The position numbers and the translations under genes are program-made. Source: Streptomyces sp. MspMP-M5 (GTDB lineage Bacteria > Actinomycetota > Actinomycetes > Streptomycetales > Streptomycetaceae). From it: DNA of 64,000 nucleotides. Shown piece by piece: positions 15,622 to 24,210 of the stretch. Under the pieces are notes generated by a model that had not been told where the DNA came from, did not search any database, and worked only from the letters and a program-made list of their open reading frames with translations. Position 1 is the first letter of the stretch; each line of letters opens with the position of its first letter. The stretch lies in assembly GCF_000373585.1 (NCBI RefSeq), contig NZ_KB891877.1, positions 1 to 64,000 on the forward strand, given 5' to 3'.

Positions 15622-17556
15622 ATGACGTCAGATCTCCGCGCGCACCCCCGCCCCCGCCGCGGCCCCCGGCATCACCGTCTCCCGGCCGCCGCCGTCGCAC
15701 TGACCGCCATTGCGCTCGCCGTGCTGGCGACCGCCCCGGCGCGGGCCGCCACCGACGTCCCCTCAGGCGACTTCGACCAGCAGGTCCTTTTCAAGGCGGC
15801 CTACGAGAAGGGCTACTTCTGCTTCCGTATACCCGCCATCGTGCGGACTGTCCGCGGCACCCTGCTCGCCTTCGCCGAGGGCCGGGTGCACGACTGCGGG
15901 GACGCCGGGGACATCGACCTCGTCCTCCGGCGCTCCACCGACGGCGGCCGGACCTGGGGTCCCCTCCAGGTGGTCAACCACGGCGACGGGGACACCCACG
16001 GCAACCCGGCGCCCCTGGTGGACCGCCGTACCGGCCGGATCCTGCTCGCCGAGACCTACAACAAGGGCCGTGCCGACGGCCTCAGTTGCGACGTCCCCTG
16101 CGACCGCACCCCGCACCTCCAGTACAGCGACGACGACGGCACCACCTGGTCCGCGCCCCGCGACCTGACCCGCAGCCTCCGCCCCCGGCGGTGGAACTCC
16201 TGGTACGCCACCGGGCCGGTGCACGGCATCCAGCTCACCCGCGGACGGCACGCGGGGCGGCTGGTCTTCGGCGTCAACGCCGAGAGCTACGCGGGCAACC
16301 GCATCACCGCCAACCACGCCGCCCTCGTCCACAGCGACGACGGCGGCACCACCTGGAAGGTGGGCGCCGTCGATTCCTGGCCGGTCGCAGCGGACGGCAC
16401 CTTCCGCCAGAAGCCGTCCGAGATGACCCTGCTGGAGCGCTCCGACGGCTCGGTCTACGTCAACGGCCGCGAGCAGGACGGCACCGACCTCGGCAACCGC
16501 ACCGCCGCGGTCAGCCGGGACGGCGGCGACTCCTTCACCGCCCCGTTCCACAGCATCCCCGACCTCTACGCCCCGATGGTGCAGGCGTCCGCGCTGCGAC
16601 TGCCGCACTCGTCCACCGGCGGCGGCAGCCGCACCCTGCTCGCCGCGCCCGCCGATCCGGACCGCCGCCGCACCATGACCATCCGCTCCTCGTACGACGA
16701 GGGCCGCACCTGGGAGGGCGTGGACCGCGGCGCGCGGGTCACCACCGACTGGTCCGGCTACTCCGACCTGGTCGCCGTCTCCCCCACCGTTACCGGCCTG
16801 CTCTACGAGGGCGGGGCCGCGGACGCCCGGGAGGAGATCCGCTTCGCCCGCTTCACCGAGCGGTGGCTCGGCCCGCGCCGCGGCCCGGACCCGACCACCC
16901 CGGACCGGGCCCACGGCGCCCGGCCGGCCCTGGTCCTCGGTGGCGCCCGGCTCACCGACGGCCCGTTCGGGCGCGCCCTGTCCTTCGACGGCACCGACGA
17001 CGCGGTGCGCCTCCCCTACCGCGACTCGCTCCCGCTGGGCAGCCGGGACTTCACCTGCTCGCTGTGGTTCCGCTACCGCGCCACCCGCGGCGAGCAGCCA
17101 CTGCTGTGGATGGGCGGGGTGGGCGGCACCTCCCCGCAGGTCGCGCTCGAGGGCGACCCGGCACACGGCCGGATCACCGCGCACCTCACCGCCGTCGACG
17201 GCGCCCAACTCCCCGCCACCGCCCAGGTCGCGACCCGCGGCGCCTTCGACGACGGCGACTGGCACCATCTCGCGCTGCGGCGCGCCGACGGGCGGCTGCT
17301 GCTGACCGTCGACGGCACCGCGACCGCCTCCGCCGCCGGCGTCCCCGGATCGGTCAGCCGCACCTCGGTGTTCGGCGTCCACCTGGGCCAGCGGCCGGAC
17401 GGCCGGGCGCAGTTCACCGGCGACCTGGCCCAGGTCCGCGTCTACCGCCGGGTCCTCACCGACGCCGAACTCTCCGGCGTGCGCGCACGCAACGCCTCAG
17501 TGGCCGGCCCGCTGGTGCTCGGGCTCCCGCTGGACCGGGTGGACGGCGGCCGCTGA
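15622..17556 (+). CDS. Secreted exo-alpha-sialidase (GH33) with C-terminal LamG-like domain
   Basis: A 644-residue secreted neuraminidase that releases terminal sialic acids. The signal peptide is long (Arg-rich start, hydrophobic run, cleavage near ARAA at about 42). The six-bladed propeller has the FRIP motif at 68-71 and repeated Asp boxes (STDGGRTW, SDDDGTTW, SDDGGTTW, SYDEGRTW), and DIDLVLRRS carries an acidic residue expected in the site. From about residue 430 (GARLTDGPFGRALSFDGTDD) a concanavalin/LamG-like domain follows. AAGGGCAGG precedes ATG 15622; an in-frame ATG at 15598 has no ribosome site. Its last 60 bases overlap the convergent symporter gene. Confidence 0.9.
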   Translation: MTSDLRAHPRPRRGPRHHRLPAAAVALTAIALAVLATAPARAATDVPSGDFDQQVLFKAAYEKGYFCFRIPAIVRTVRGTLLAFAEGRVHDCGDAGDIDLVLRRSTDGGRTWGPLQVVNHGDGDTHGNPAPLVDRRTGRILLAETYNKGRADGLSCDVPCDRTPHLQYSDDDGTTWSAPRDLTRSLRPRRWNSWYATGPVHGIQLTRGRHAGRLVFGVNAESYAGNRITANHAALVHSDDGGTTWKVGAVDSWPVAADGTFRQKPSEMTLLERSDGSVYVNGREQDGTDLGNRTAAVSRDGGDSFTAPFHSIPDLYAPMVQASALRLPHSSTGGGSRTLLAAPADPDRRRTMTIRSSYDEGRTWEGVDRGARVTTDWSGYSDLVAVSPTVTGLLYEGGAADAREEIRFARFTERWLGPRRGPDPTTPDRAHGARPALVLGGARLTDGPFGRALSFDGTDDAVRLPYRDSLPLGSRDFTCSLWFRYRATRGEQPLLWMGGVGGTSPQVALEGDPAHGRITAHLTAVDGAQLPATAQVATRGAFDDGDWHHLALRRADGRLLLTVDGTATASAAGVPGSVSRTSVFGVHLGQRPDGRAQFTGDLAQVRVYRRVLTDAELSGVRARNASVAGPLVLGLPLDRVDGGR

Positions 17557-18585
17557 CCGCTCCCGGCCGGGTCCGTCGCCGCCGGGCCCGGCCGCCGGCT
17601 CCTGCTCGGCGGCCGCCCGCGCCGCGTACCGCTTGGCGAGCACCGCGCACACCATCAACTGCATCTGGTGGAAGAGCATCAGCGGCAGCACCGCCAGCCC
17701 GGCCTGGGCGCCGAAGAGCACGCTGGCCATCGGGAGCCCGGCCGCCAGACTCTTCTTCGAACCGGCGAAGGTGATCGCGATCCGGTCGGCGCGCCGGAAG
17801 CCGAGCTTCCGCGCGCCGTACGACGTGAGCGTCAGCATCGTCGCCAGCAGCACCGCCTCCACGCCCAGCAGGCACAGCAGCCGCAGCGGGGAGACCTGGT
17901 GCCAGATGCCCTGCACCATGCCGGCGCTGAACGCGGCGTACACCACCAGCAGGATCGAGCCACGGTCGACATAGCCGAGGACCTTCTTGTGCCGCGTGAG
18001 GAAGCCGGCCACCCAGCGCCGCAGGAGTTGCCCGGCGAGGAACGGGAGCAGCAGCTGGCCGACGATCGAGACCAGGGAGTGCACGGAGAAGCCAGCGCCG
18101 CCGCCCCCCAGCACCAGGCTCGCCAGCAGCGGGGTGAGGACGATCCCCACGATGCTGGAGAACGAGCCGGCGCAGATCGCCGCCGCCACGTTGCCGCGGG
18201 CGATGGAGGTGAACGCGATGGAGGACTGGACCGTCGAGGGCACCAGGCACAGGAACAGCAGACCGGTGTACAGGGCGGGCGGCAGCACATAGGGCACCAG
18301 GGCGCGGGCGGCCAGCCCGAGCACCGGGAAGACCAGGAACGTGCAGGCCAGAGTGGTCAGATGGAGGCGCCAGTGGCGCAGCCCGTCCATCGCCTCCTGG
18401 GTGGAGAGCCGGGCCCCGTAGAGGAAGAAGAGCAGGGCGACGGCTCCGGTGGAGGCGCCGTCCGCGACGCCGGCGGCGGCGCCGCGGGCGGGCAGCAGGG
18501 CGGCCAGCCCGACCGTGCCGAGCAGGGCGAGGAGGTAACCGTCCACGGGGATCCAGGAGGGCAGGCGGAACACAGGGCGGCGCAT
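17497..18585 (-). CDS. Bile acid:sodium symporter-family (SBF/YfeH-like) membrane protein
   Basis: A 362-residue membrane protein with about ten helices, of the SBF-like branch of the BASS superfamily that includes E. coli YfeH. Typical blocks are GAVALLFFLYGARLSTQEAM, CLVPSTVQSSIAFTSIARGN, GSFSSIVGIVLTPLL, TFAGSKKSLAAGLPMASVLF and LPLMLFHQMQLMVCAVLA. The substrate is unknown, likely an organic anion. GAAGAGAGA lies before the chosen ATG (MRRPVFRLPSW); longer frames start earlier without a site. The C-terminal tail of about 20 residues is antisense to the end of the sialidase gene and looks non-conserved. It is divergent from a LysR regulator. Confidence 0.85.
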   Translation of the reverse strand: MRRPVFRLPSWIPVDGYLLALLGTVGLAALLPARGAAAGVADGASTGAVALLFFLYGARLSTQEAMDGLRHWRLHLTTLACTFLVFPVLGLAARALVPYVLPPALYTGLLFLCLVPSTVQSSIAFTSIARGNVAAAICAGSFSSIVGIVLTPLLASLVLGGGGAGFSVHSLVSIVGQLLLPFLAGQLLRRWVAGFLTRHKKVLGYVDRGSILLVVYAAFSAGMVQGIWHQVSPLRLLCLLGVEAVLLATMLTLTSYGARKLGFRRADRIAITFAGSKKSLAAGLPMASVLFGAQAGLAVLPLMLFHQMQLMVCAVLAKRYAARAAAEQEPAAGPGGDGPGRERSAAAVHPVQREPEHQRAGH

Positions 18586-18674
18586 GGTCTCTCTTCGGTT
18601 CGACGGCTCGCGGACGGCGGCATGGACGGTGCCCCGTCCACCCTGCCTCCTCGGTCGGCGATCGGGAACCCCTC

Positions 18675-18706
18675 TCACCATGGTGACTGCCATCATGAAT
18701 CACGAT
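18675..18706. promoter_or_regulatory. Palindromes between the symporter and LysR genes
   Basis: A perfect palindrome TCACCATGGTGA (18675-18686) and a second inverted repeat ATCATGA-A-TCACGAT (18692-18706, six of seven positions) lie in the 147-base divergent gap, 27-58 bases upstream of the LysR start. They are the natural candidates for a LysR activation/repression site pair. Confidence 0.5.
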
Positions 18707-18732
18707 GACAGTGCCGTGAGCAGGAGGTGTCC

Positions 18733-19596
18733 GTGTTCGAGCCCGTGCAGCTGCGTACCTTTCTCGCGGTGGCGCAGACGCTGAGTTTCACGCAGGCCGC
18801 GCACCGGCTGGGGCTGCGCCAGTCCACGGTGAGCCAGCATGTGCGGAAGCTGGAGGAGGCCGCGGGGCGGCGGCTGTTCGTCCGGGACACCCATGCCGTG
18901 GACCTCACCGAGGACGGCGAGGCGATGCTGGGGTTCGCGCGCACCATCCTGGAGGCCAACGAGCGGGCGACGAGCTTCTTCGCCGGGACCCGGCTGCGCG
19001 GGCGGCTGCGGTTCGGGGCGTCCGAGGACTTCGTGCTGACCCGGATGCCGGAGGTGCTGGAGGGGTTCCGGCGGGACCATCCGGAGGTCGATCTGGAGCT
19101 GACCGTGGAACTGTCCGGCACCCTGCACGAGCTGCTGGCGGCCGGCCGGCTCGATCTCGTACTGGCCAAGCGGCGGCCGGAGGGCCCGCAGGGGCGGCTG
19201 GTGTGGCGGGACCGGCTGGTGTGGGTGGGCGGTGAGCGGCTGCGGCTGGATCCGCGGCGGCCGGTGCCGCTGGTGGTGTTCCCGCCGCCGGCGGTGACCC
19301 GGGCGCGGGCCCTGGAGGCGCTGGAGGGGCAGGGCCGGGAGTGGCGGATCGCCTGCACCAGCGGGAGCCTGAACGGCCTGATCGCGGCGACCCGGGCGGG
19401 GCTGGGCGTGATGGCGCACACGCGCGGGATGATCCCGCCGGGGCTGGTGCGGATACCGTCCCGGGCCGGGCTGCCGGAGCTGGGCGGGGTGGACTTCGTG
19501 CTGCTGTCCGGCGAGCGGGTGGGGGCGGCGCGCGGTCCGGCGGAGGCGCTGGCCGAGGCGATCCTGGCGGGCGGCGACCGGCTGCACCTCCCGTAG
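18733..19596 (+). CDS. LysR-family transcriptional regulator
   Basis: A 287-residue LysR protein. The HTH (about 1-62) reads LRTFLAVAQTLSFTQAAHRL followed by STVSQHVRKLEEAAGRRLF. The effector domain (about 88-285) starts RGRLRFGASEDFVLTRMPEV. GCAGGAG lies in front of two GTG codons; 18733 has the better spacing than 18727. It is divergent from the symporter gene, with two palindromes between, so it most likely controls that transporter in response to its substrate. Confidence 0.92.
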   Translation: MFEPVQLRTFLAVAQTLSFTQAAHRLGLRQSTVSQHVRKLEEAAGRRLFVRDTHAVDLTEDGEAMLGFARTILEANERATSFFAGTRLRGRLRFGASEDFVLTRMPEVLEGFRRDHPEVDLELTVELSGTLHELLAAGRLDLVLAKRRPEGPQGRLVWRDRLVWVGGERLRLDPRRPVPLVVFPPPAVTRARALEALEGQGREWRIACTSGSLNGLIAATRAGLGVMAHTRGMIPPGLVRIPSRAGLPELGGVDFVLLSGERVGAARGPAEALAEAILAGGDRLHLP

Positions 19597-19836
19597 GCGG
19601 CCCGGCGCTCTGACGCCCTGACAGATGCAGAGATTTGGTGCAGATCCGGTCCCGGCCCGGTGTTCGTCCGGCTACGTACCGACTGGACAATGTCCAGCGT
19701 TACCCCAAGTAACCCGATTTCCCGGCCTGGCCGGTTACGGCGGGCTCTTCCGCGCGGCGTGCTAACGCACTCCCCCCGGCCGTTCCCGTGAGGTACGGTC
19801 GCGGCCTTGTGAGAAGCACCACGAGGAGCTGGGTCA

Positions 19837-21663
19837 TTGCGCGAGTTCACCGTCCCTCCTTTGGCGACCGCGCCCCGGGTCGGCGGGCTGGCCGACTCGG
19901 TGTACGACAACGCGGAATCCGATCCCGGACGGACCGCGCTGGCGCGTAAGGACGCCGCCGGGCAGTGGCGGGACATCACCGCCGAGCAGTTCCGCAACGA
20001 GGTCATCGGGCTCGCCAAGGGCCTGCTCGCCCAGGGCGTCCGGTTCGGCGACCGGGTCGGCATCATGTCCCGCACCCGCTACGAGTGGACCCTCTTCGAC
20101 TATGCGCTGTGGTCGATCGGCGCCCAGTCCGTGCCGCTGTACCCCACCTCGTCGGCGGAGCAGGTCTTCTGGATGCTGCACGACGCCGACGTCTCGGCCT
20201 GCCTGGTGGAGCACGAGGACCACGCGATGACCATCGGCTCGGTCGTCGGCCGGCTCCCCCAGCTGCGGAAGCTGTGGCAGCTGGACGCCGACCCGGTGGC
20301 CGAGCTGACCGCGGCCGGCGCGCACCTCGACGACGAGGTGGTGCACCGGCACCGGATGGCCGTCACCCCGGAGGCCGTCGCGACGGTCATCTACACCTCC
20401 GGCACCACCGGCCGCCCCAAGGGCTGTGTGATCAGCCACGCCAACTTCATGGCCGAGGCCGACAACATCGTGCTGCGGTACGACAAGGTCTTCCACTCCA
20501 AGCCCGGCGACGAGGCGGCGACCCTGCTCTTCCTGCCGCTGGCGCACGTCTTCGGCCGGATGGTGCAGGTCGCGGCGATCCGCGGCCGGGTCAAGCTCGG
20601 CCACCAGCCCGAGCTCTCGGCCCGCGCCCTGCTCCCGGACCTCCAGACGTTGCGCCCCACGTTCATCCTGGCGGTGCCCTACATATTCGAGAAGGTCTTC
20701 GCCGCCGCCCGGCGGCGGGCGGAGTCCGAGGGCAGGGTGGGACCGTTCGACAAGGCCGTCGACATCGCGGTCCGCTACGCGGAGGGGATGGAGCACAAGG
20801 CGTTCGGCACCGGATCCGGCCCCGGCGCCTCGCTGCGGATGCAGCACCAGCTCTTCGACAAGCTGGTCTACAGCAAGGTCCGCGAGGCGCTGGGCGGCCG
20901 GGTGCGGCACGCGATGTCCGGCGGCTCGGCCATGGAACGCCGGCTCGGGCTGTTCTTCGCCGGCGCCGGCGTCCGGATCTTCGAGGGCTACGGCCTGACG
21001 GAGAGCACCGCGGCGGCCACCGCCAACCCGCCGGAGCGGACCCGCTTCGGCACCGTCGGCACACCGGTCCCCGGCACCACCGTCCACATCGCCGAGGACG
21101 GCGAGGTCTGGCTGCACGGGGGCCAGATCTTCCAGGGCTACCACAAGAACCCCAAGTCGACCGACGCGGTACTGCACGACGGCTGGTTCGCCACCGGGGA
21201 CCTGGGCGCCCTGGACGAGGACGGCTATCTGACGATCACCGGCCGGAAGAAGGAAATCCTGGTCACCTCGGGCGGCAAGTCGGTCTCGCCGGTGCCGCTG
21301 GAGGAACGGGTGCGGGCGCATCCGCTCGTCGCCCAGTGCATCGTCGTCGGCAACGACCGCCCGTTCATCGCGGCGCTGGTCACGCTGGACCCGGAGGCGG
21401 TCGCGCACTGGCTGACGATGCGCGGCAAGCCGGAGATGCCACCGCGCGACCTGGTGCGCGACCCCGATCTGGAGACCGAGGTCCGGCGTGCCGTGGTCGC
21501 CGCCAACACGCTGGTCTCGCAGGCCGAGTCGATCCGCACCTTCCGGATACTGGCCAACCAGTTCACCGAGGAGCACGGCTTGCTGACGCCGTCGCTGAAG
21601 CTCAAGCGCAAGGCGATCGAGACGGCGTACGCGGCGGAGGTGGACGCGTTGTACCGGGGGTGA
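19837..21663 (+). CDS. Long-chain fatty-acid--CoA ligase (FadD15-like)
   Basis: A 608-residue AMP-forming acyl-CoA synthetase, activating long fatty acids to acyl-CoA through an acyl-adenylate. The P-loop-like motif YTSGTTGRPKG begins near residue 186. FEGYGLTESTAAATANPP is the A5 motif, GWFATGDLGALDEDGYL the A7/A8 region, and GRKKEILVTSGGKSVSP the hinge. The catalytic Lys lies in the C-terminal SLKLKRKAIE. It starts with TTG at MREFTVPPLATAP, with GAGGAG upstream; this N terminus is common to actinobacterial members. It stands alone as a housekeeping lipid gene. Confidence 0.93.
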   Translation: MREFTVPPLATAPRVGGLADSVYDNAESDPGRTALARKDAAGQWRDITAEQFRNEVIGLAKGLLAQGVRFGDRVGIMSRTRYEWTLFDYALWSIGAQSVPLYPTSSAEQVFWMLHDADVSACLVEHEDHAMTIGSVVGRLPQLRKLWQLDADPVAELTAAGAHLDDEVVHRHRMAVTPEAVATVIYTSGTTGRPKGCVISHANFMAEADNIVLRYDKVFHSKPGDEAATLLFLPLAHVFGRMVQVAAIRGRVKLGHQPELSARALLPDLQTLRPTFILAVPYIFEKVFAAARRRAESEGRVGPFDKAVDIAVRYAEGMEHKAFGTGSGPGASLRMQHQLFDKLVYSKVREALGGRVRHAMSGGSAMERRLGLFFAGAGVRIFEGYGLTESTAAATANPPERTRFGTVGTPVPGTTVHIAEDGEVWLHGGQIFQGYHKNPKSTDAVLHDGWFATGDLGALDEDGYLTITGRKKEILVTSGGKSVSPVPLEERVRAHPLVAQCIVVGNDRPFIAALVTLDPEAVAHWLTMRGKPEMPPRDLVRDPDLETEVRRAVVAANTLVSQAESIRTFRILANQFTEEHGLLTPSLKLKRKAIETAYAAEVDALYRG

Positions 21664-21763
21664 GGGACCCGGGTGGAATTCACCGGGGTGCGCGGGAATG
21701 TCCGGAGAAGGATGATCGTTGACATCGCAGTACAACGAAAGCCGACGTAAGGATCGACCCCCC

Positions 21764-22597
21764 GTGAGCACGGTTCCGTCCATCACGCTCAACAACAACG
21801 TCGCGATGCCCCAGCTCGGCTACGGCGTCTGGCAAATCCCCGATGAGGAGGCGTTCACCGCCGTCGGCCACGCTCTCGAAGCCGGTTACCGCAGCATCGA
21901 CACCGCGGCGATCTACGGCAACGAAGAAGGCACCGGCAAGGCCCTCGCCGCCTCCGGCATCGCCCGCGAGGAACTCTTCGTCACCACCAAGCTCTGGAAC
22001 TCCGAGCAGGGCTACGACTCCACCCTCCGCGCGTTCGACGCCTCGCTCGCCAAGCTGGGCCTGGAGTACGTCGACCTGTACCTCATCCACTGGCCGCTGC
22101 CCTCCCACGACACCTACGTGGACACGTACAAGGCGTTCGAGAAGATCTACTCCGAGGGCCGCGCCAAGGCCATCGGCGTCTCCAACTTCCTCCCCGCCCA
22201 CCTGGAGCGGCTGCTCGGCGAGACCTCCGTCGTCCCGGCGGTCAACCAGATCGAGCTGCACCCGCACCTCCAGCAGGCCGAGTCCCGCGCCTTCCACGCC
22301 CGGCACGGCATCGCGACCGAAGCCTGGTCGCCGCTGGGCCAGGGCAAGGACCTGCTGACGGACCCGACGATCGCCAAGATCGCCGAGAAGCACGGCAAGA
22401 CCCCGGCCCAGATCGTCCTGCGCTGGCACCTCCAGCTCGGCAATGTCGTCATTCCGAAGTCCGCCACTCCGTCGCGGATCCGGGAGAACTTCGACGTCTT
22501 CGGCTTCGAGCTGGACGGCGACGACCTGAGCGCGATCGCGGCCCTGGACACGGGCACGCGCCTGGGGCCGGACCCGGCCACGTTCGACATGGCCTGA
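21764..22597 (+). CDS. Aldo/keto reductase
   Basis: A 277-residue TIM-barrel NADPH-dependent reductase of the AKR5-like group (2,5-diketo-gluconate/methylglyoxal reductase type). The catalytic tetrad is visible: Asp46 and Tyr51 in SIDTAAIYGNE, Lys76 in TTKLWN, His109 in LIHWPL. Signature blocks GVSNFLPAHLERL and VVIPKSATPSRIRENFDVF follow. GTG 21764 (MSTVPSITLNNNVAMP) is preferred, with AAGGA upstream; a TTG at 21719 would add 15 residues. A strong hairpin terminator lies 40 bases past the stop. Confidence 0.92.
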   Translation: MSTVPSITLNNNVAMPQLGYGVWQIPDEEAFTAVGHALEAGYRSIDTAAIYGNEEGTGKALAASGIAREELFVTTKLWNSEQGYDSTLRAFDASLAKLGLEYVDLYLIHWPLPSHDTYVDTYKAFEKIYSEGRAKAIGVSNFLPAHLERLLGETSVVPAVNQIELHPHLQQAESRAFHARHGIATEAWSPLGQGKDLLTDPTIAKIAEKHGKTPAQIVLRWHLQLGNVVIPKSATPSRIRENFDVFGFELDGDDLSAIAALDTGTRLGPDPATFDMA

Positions 22598-22637
22598 GGG
22601 CTCGGTCGAGGGGCCTGAGCACTCCCTCCAGAGGGCC

Positions 22638-22672
22638 TGGCGCCGTCCGTCCCGTCGGGGCGGGCGGCGCCA
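22638..22672. terminator. Terminator hairpin after the aldo/keto reductase gene
   Basis: The arm TGGCGCCGTCCGTCCC (22638-22653) pairs over 16 positions (two G-T pairs) with 22657-22672 around a 3-base loop. No T-run follows, as is common in Streptomyces. Confidence 0.75.
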
Positions 22673-22862
22673 AGCCAGGTATCGGGATGTCTGCCGGCGA
22701 GGAGGCCGCGCGGTGCGTTCCGCCGGGCGGAGCGGCCGTCCGCGGTCCCGAGTGGCGGGGTCGGCGGGCGGCGGCAAATGTGGAGAGGGGACGGCCGCAG
22801 CGGCGCCGACCGCACGGACGGTGACCGCTGGGCAGCTACCACTCCGCTCCGAGGAGGCACCG

Positions 22863-23648
22863 ATGACCGACGCCACCACTCCCTACCCGCCCGGGACGCC
22901 CTGCTGGGTCGATCTCGCGGCCCCCGACCAGAAGGCCGCCATCGACTTCTACGCCGGCCTCCTCGGCTGGTCCGGTGAGGTCGGCCCCCCGGAGACGGGC
23001 GGTTACGCGGTCTGCCAGCTGAACGGGAAGCCCGTCGCCGGCATCATGGCCGCGGTCGCCATGGGCGACCAGCCCGCCCCGCCGACCGTCTGGACCACCT
23101 ATCTGGCCAGCGCCGACGCGGAGGCCAGTCAGCGGGCGGTGGAGTCCGCCGGCGGCACCGTGCTGATGCCCGTGATGGACGTGATGTCCCTGGGCCGGAT
23201 GTTCATCGCCGCCGACCCGACCGGGGCGGTCTTCGGTGTCTGGCAGCCGGTCGACTTCCCCGGCGCCGGAGTCGTGAACGAGACCGGCGCGCTGATCTGG
23301 AACGAGCTGAACACCACCGACCGGTCCGCGGCCGCCGCCTTCTACCGGGCGGCCTTCGGCATCGAGCCGACGACGATGGAAGGCATGGAGCACTACTACA
23401 CGCTCCAGGTGGACGGCCGTCCCGTGGGCGGTATGCAGCCGATGCCGGAGCACCTGCCGACCGACACACCGTCGCACTGGCTGACGTACTTCGCGGTGGC
23501 GGACACCGATGCGGCGGTCGCCAAGGTCAGTGCGGCCGGCGGCGGCACGGTCCTGGAACCGTTCGACATGATCGCCGGCCGGATGGCCGTGGTGACCGAC
23601 CCCCAGGGCGCGGTCTTCGCGATGATCCACCCGAAGCCGATGGGGTGA
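22863..23648 (+). CDS. VOC (glyoxalase/bleomycin-resistance-like) protein with two tandem modules
   Basis: A 261-residue protein made of two vicinal-oxygen-chelate repeats (about 8-125 and 138-258). Each starts with a helix containing A-x-x-F-Y (KAAIDFYAGLLGW, AAAAFYRAAFGI) and ends with D-P-x-G-A-V-F (DPTGAVFGVWQP, DPQGAVFAMIHP). This resembles the CFP30B/hydroxylase-type VOC proteins of actinobacteria. The DPxGAxF ends lack the Glu metal ligand in both halves, so it may bind a ligand rather than catalyse. GAGGAGGCACCG precedes the ATG. Confidence 0.88.
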   Translation: MTDATTPYPPGTPCWVDLAAPDQKAAIDFYAGLLGWSGEVGPPETGGYAVCQLNGKPVAGIMAAVAMGDQPAPPTVWTTYLASADAEASQRAVESAGGTVLMPVMDVMSLGRMFIAADPTGAVFGVWQPVDFPGAGVVNETGALIWNELNTTDRSAAAAFYRAAFGIEPTTMEGMEHYYTLQVDGRPVGGMQPMPEHLPTDTPSHWLTYFAVADTDAAVAKVSAAGGGTVLEPFDMIAGRMAVVTDPQGAVFAMIHPKPMG

Positions 23649-23811
23649 GGGACGGCGGCGGGGGCCGCTCCGAGGATGACGCCGGGGCCGTTCGTGGGCG
23701 TCGAGGGCGCTGCGTCGGCCGGCGCTGATGCGCCAACTCCCCTGCCGCGAGGTGGCGTACGGCATAACATCCGGACAGACGGGCACGCATGCGGAAGGCC
23801 GGGGGGCGGCG

Positions 23812-24102
23812 ATGTCGGGGCGGGTCAGGCGCTGGATGGTGGCCGGGTGGGCGGTGCTGGTGGTGGGCGGCGGCGTGGGGACGCTGGTGCTCGATGAGCC
23901 GGCGGACGGTTCCGGCAGGTGGGCGTGGGTGCCGTGGACGCCCACCGCACGACCGGGCGGCGGCGATCCGGAAAGGTCGTCCGGTCACTGCCCGCCGGTG
24001 TCCACCACCCCCACCCCGCTCATCCCGCCGACGGCGACGCCGACCGCGATCCCGTCGGTGCGTCGTTCCGTGGTCTGTGTCGAGTCCGCCCGGCGCGAGT
24101 GA
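23812..24102 (+). CDS. Small single-pass membrane protein, hypothetical
   Basis: A 96-residue frame with a basic start (MSGRVRRW), one strong hydrophobic segment (MVAGWAVLVVGGGVGTLVL, about residues 9-27) and a Pro/Thr-rich extracytoplasmic part with two cysteines. GGGGGGCGGCG precedes the ATG. This is the pattern of a small membrane-anchored actinobacterial protein, but I recognise no family. It could equally be a chance frame in a 560-base gap; the membrane-like start is the argument for it. Confidence 0.4.
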   Translation: MSGRVRRWMVAGWAVLVVGGGVGTLVLDEPADGSGRWAWVPWTPTARPGGGDPERSSGHCPPVSTTPTPLIPPTATPTAIPSVRRSVVCVESARRE

Positions 24103-24136
24103 GCGCGTGGCCGGCGGCTCGGCGACGCCGCGTGGG

Positions 24137-24172
24137 GGCACCTCCCAGCGTTAGCTGGGGGAGCGCCGTGCC
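24137..24172. repeat. Streptomyces-type intergenic stem-loop
   Basis: GGCAC...GTGCC forms an outer stem around the inner hairpin CTCCCAGC-GTTA-GCTGGGGG. Stem-loops of the form GGGGGCACCTCCC...GGGGGAG recur between genes in many Streptomyces genomes; that statement is from general knowledge and this is the only copy I see here. Confidence 0.6.
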
Positions 24173-24210
24173 AGACGCCGCGGGGCAGGCGGGACTTCGG
24201 ACTCACTCAT

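Noticed and set aside
15462..17774. A 770-codon plus-strand frame over the sialidase gene
   Set aside because: Translation is Arg/Pro-rich and lacks motifs; the sialidase frame has signal peptide, FRIP and Asp boxes.
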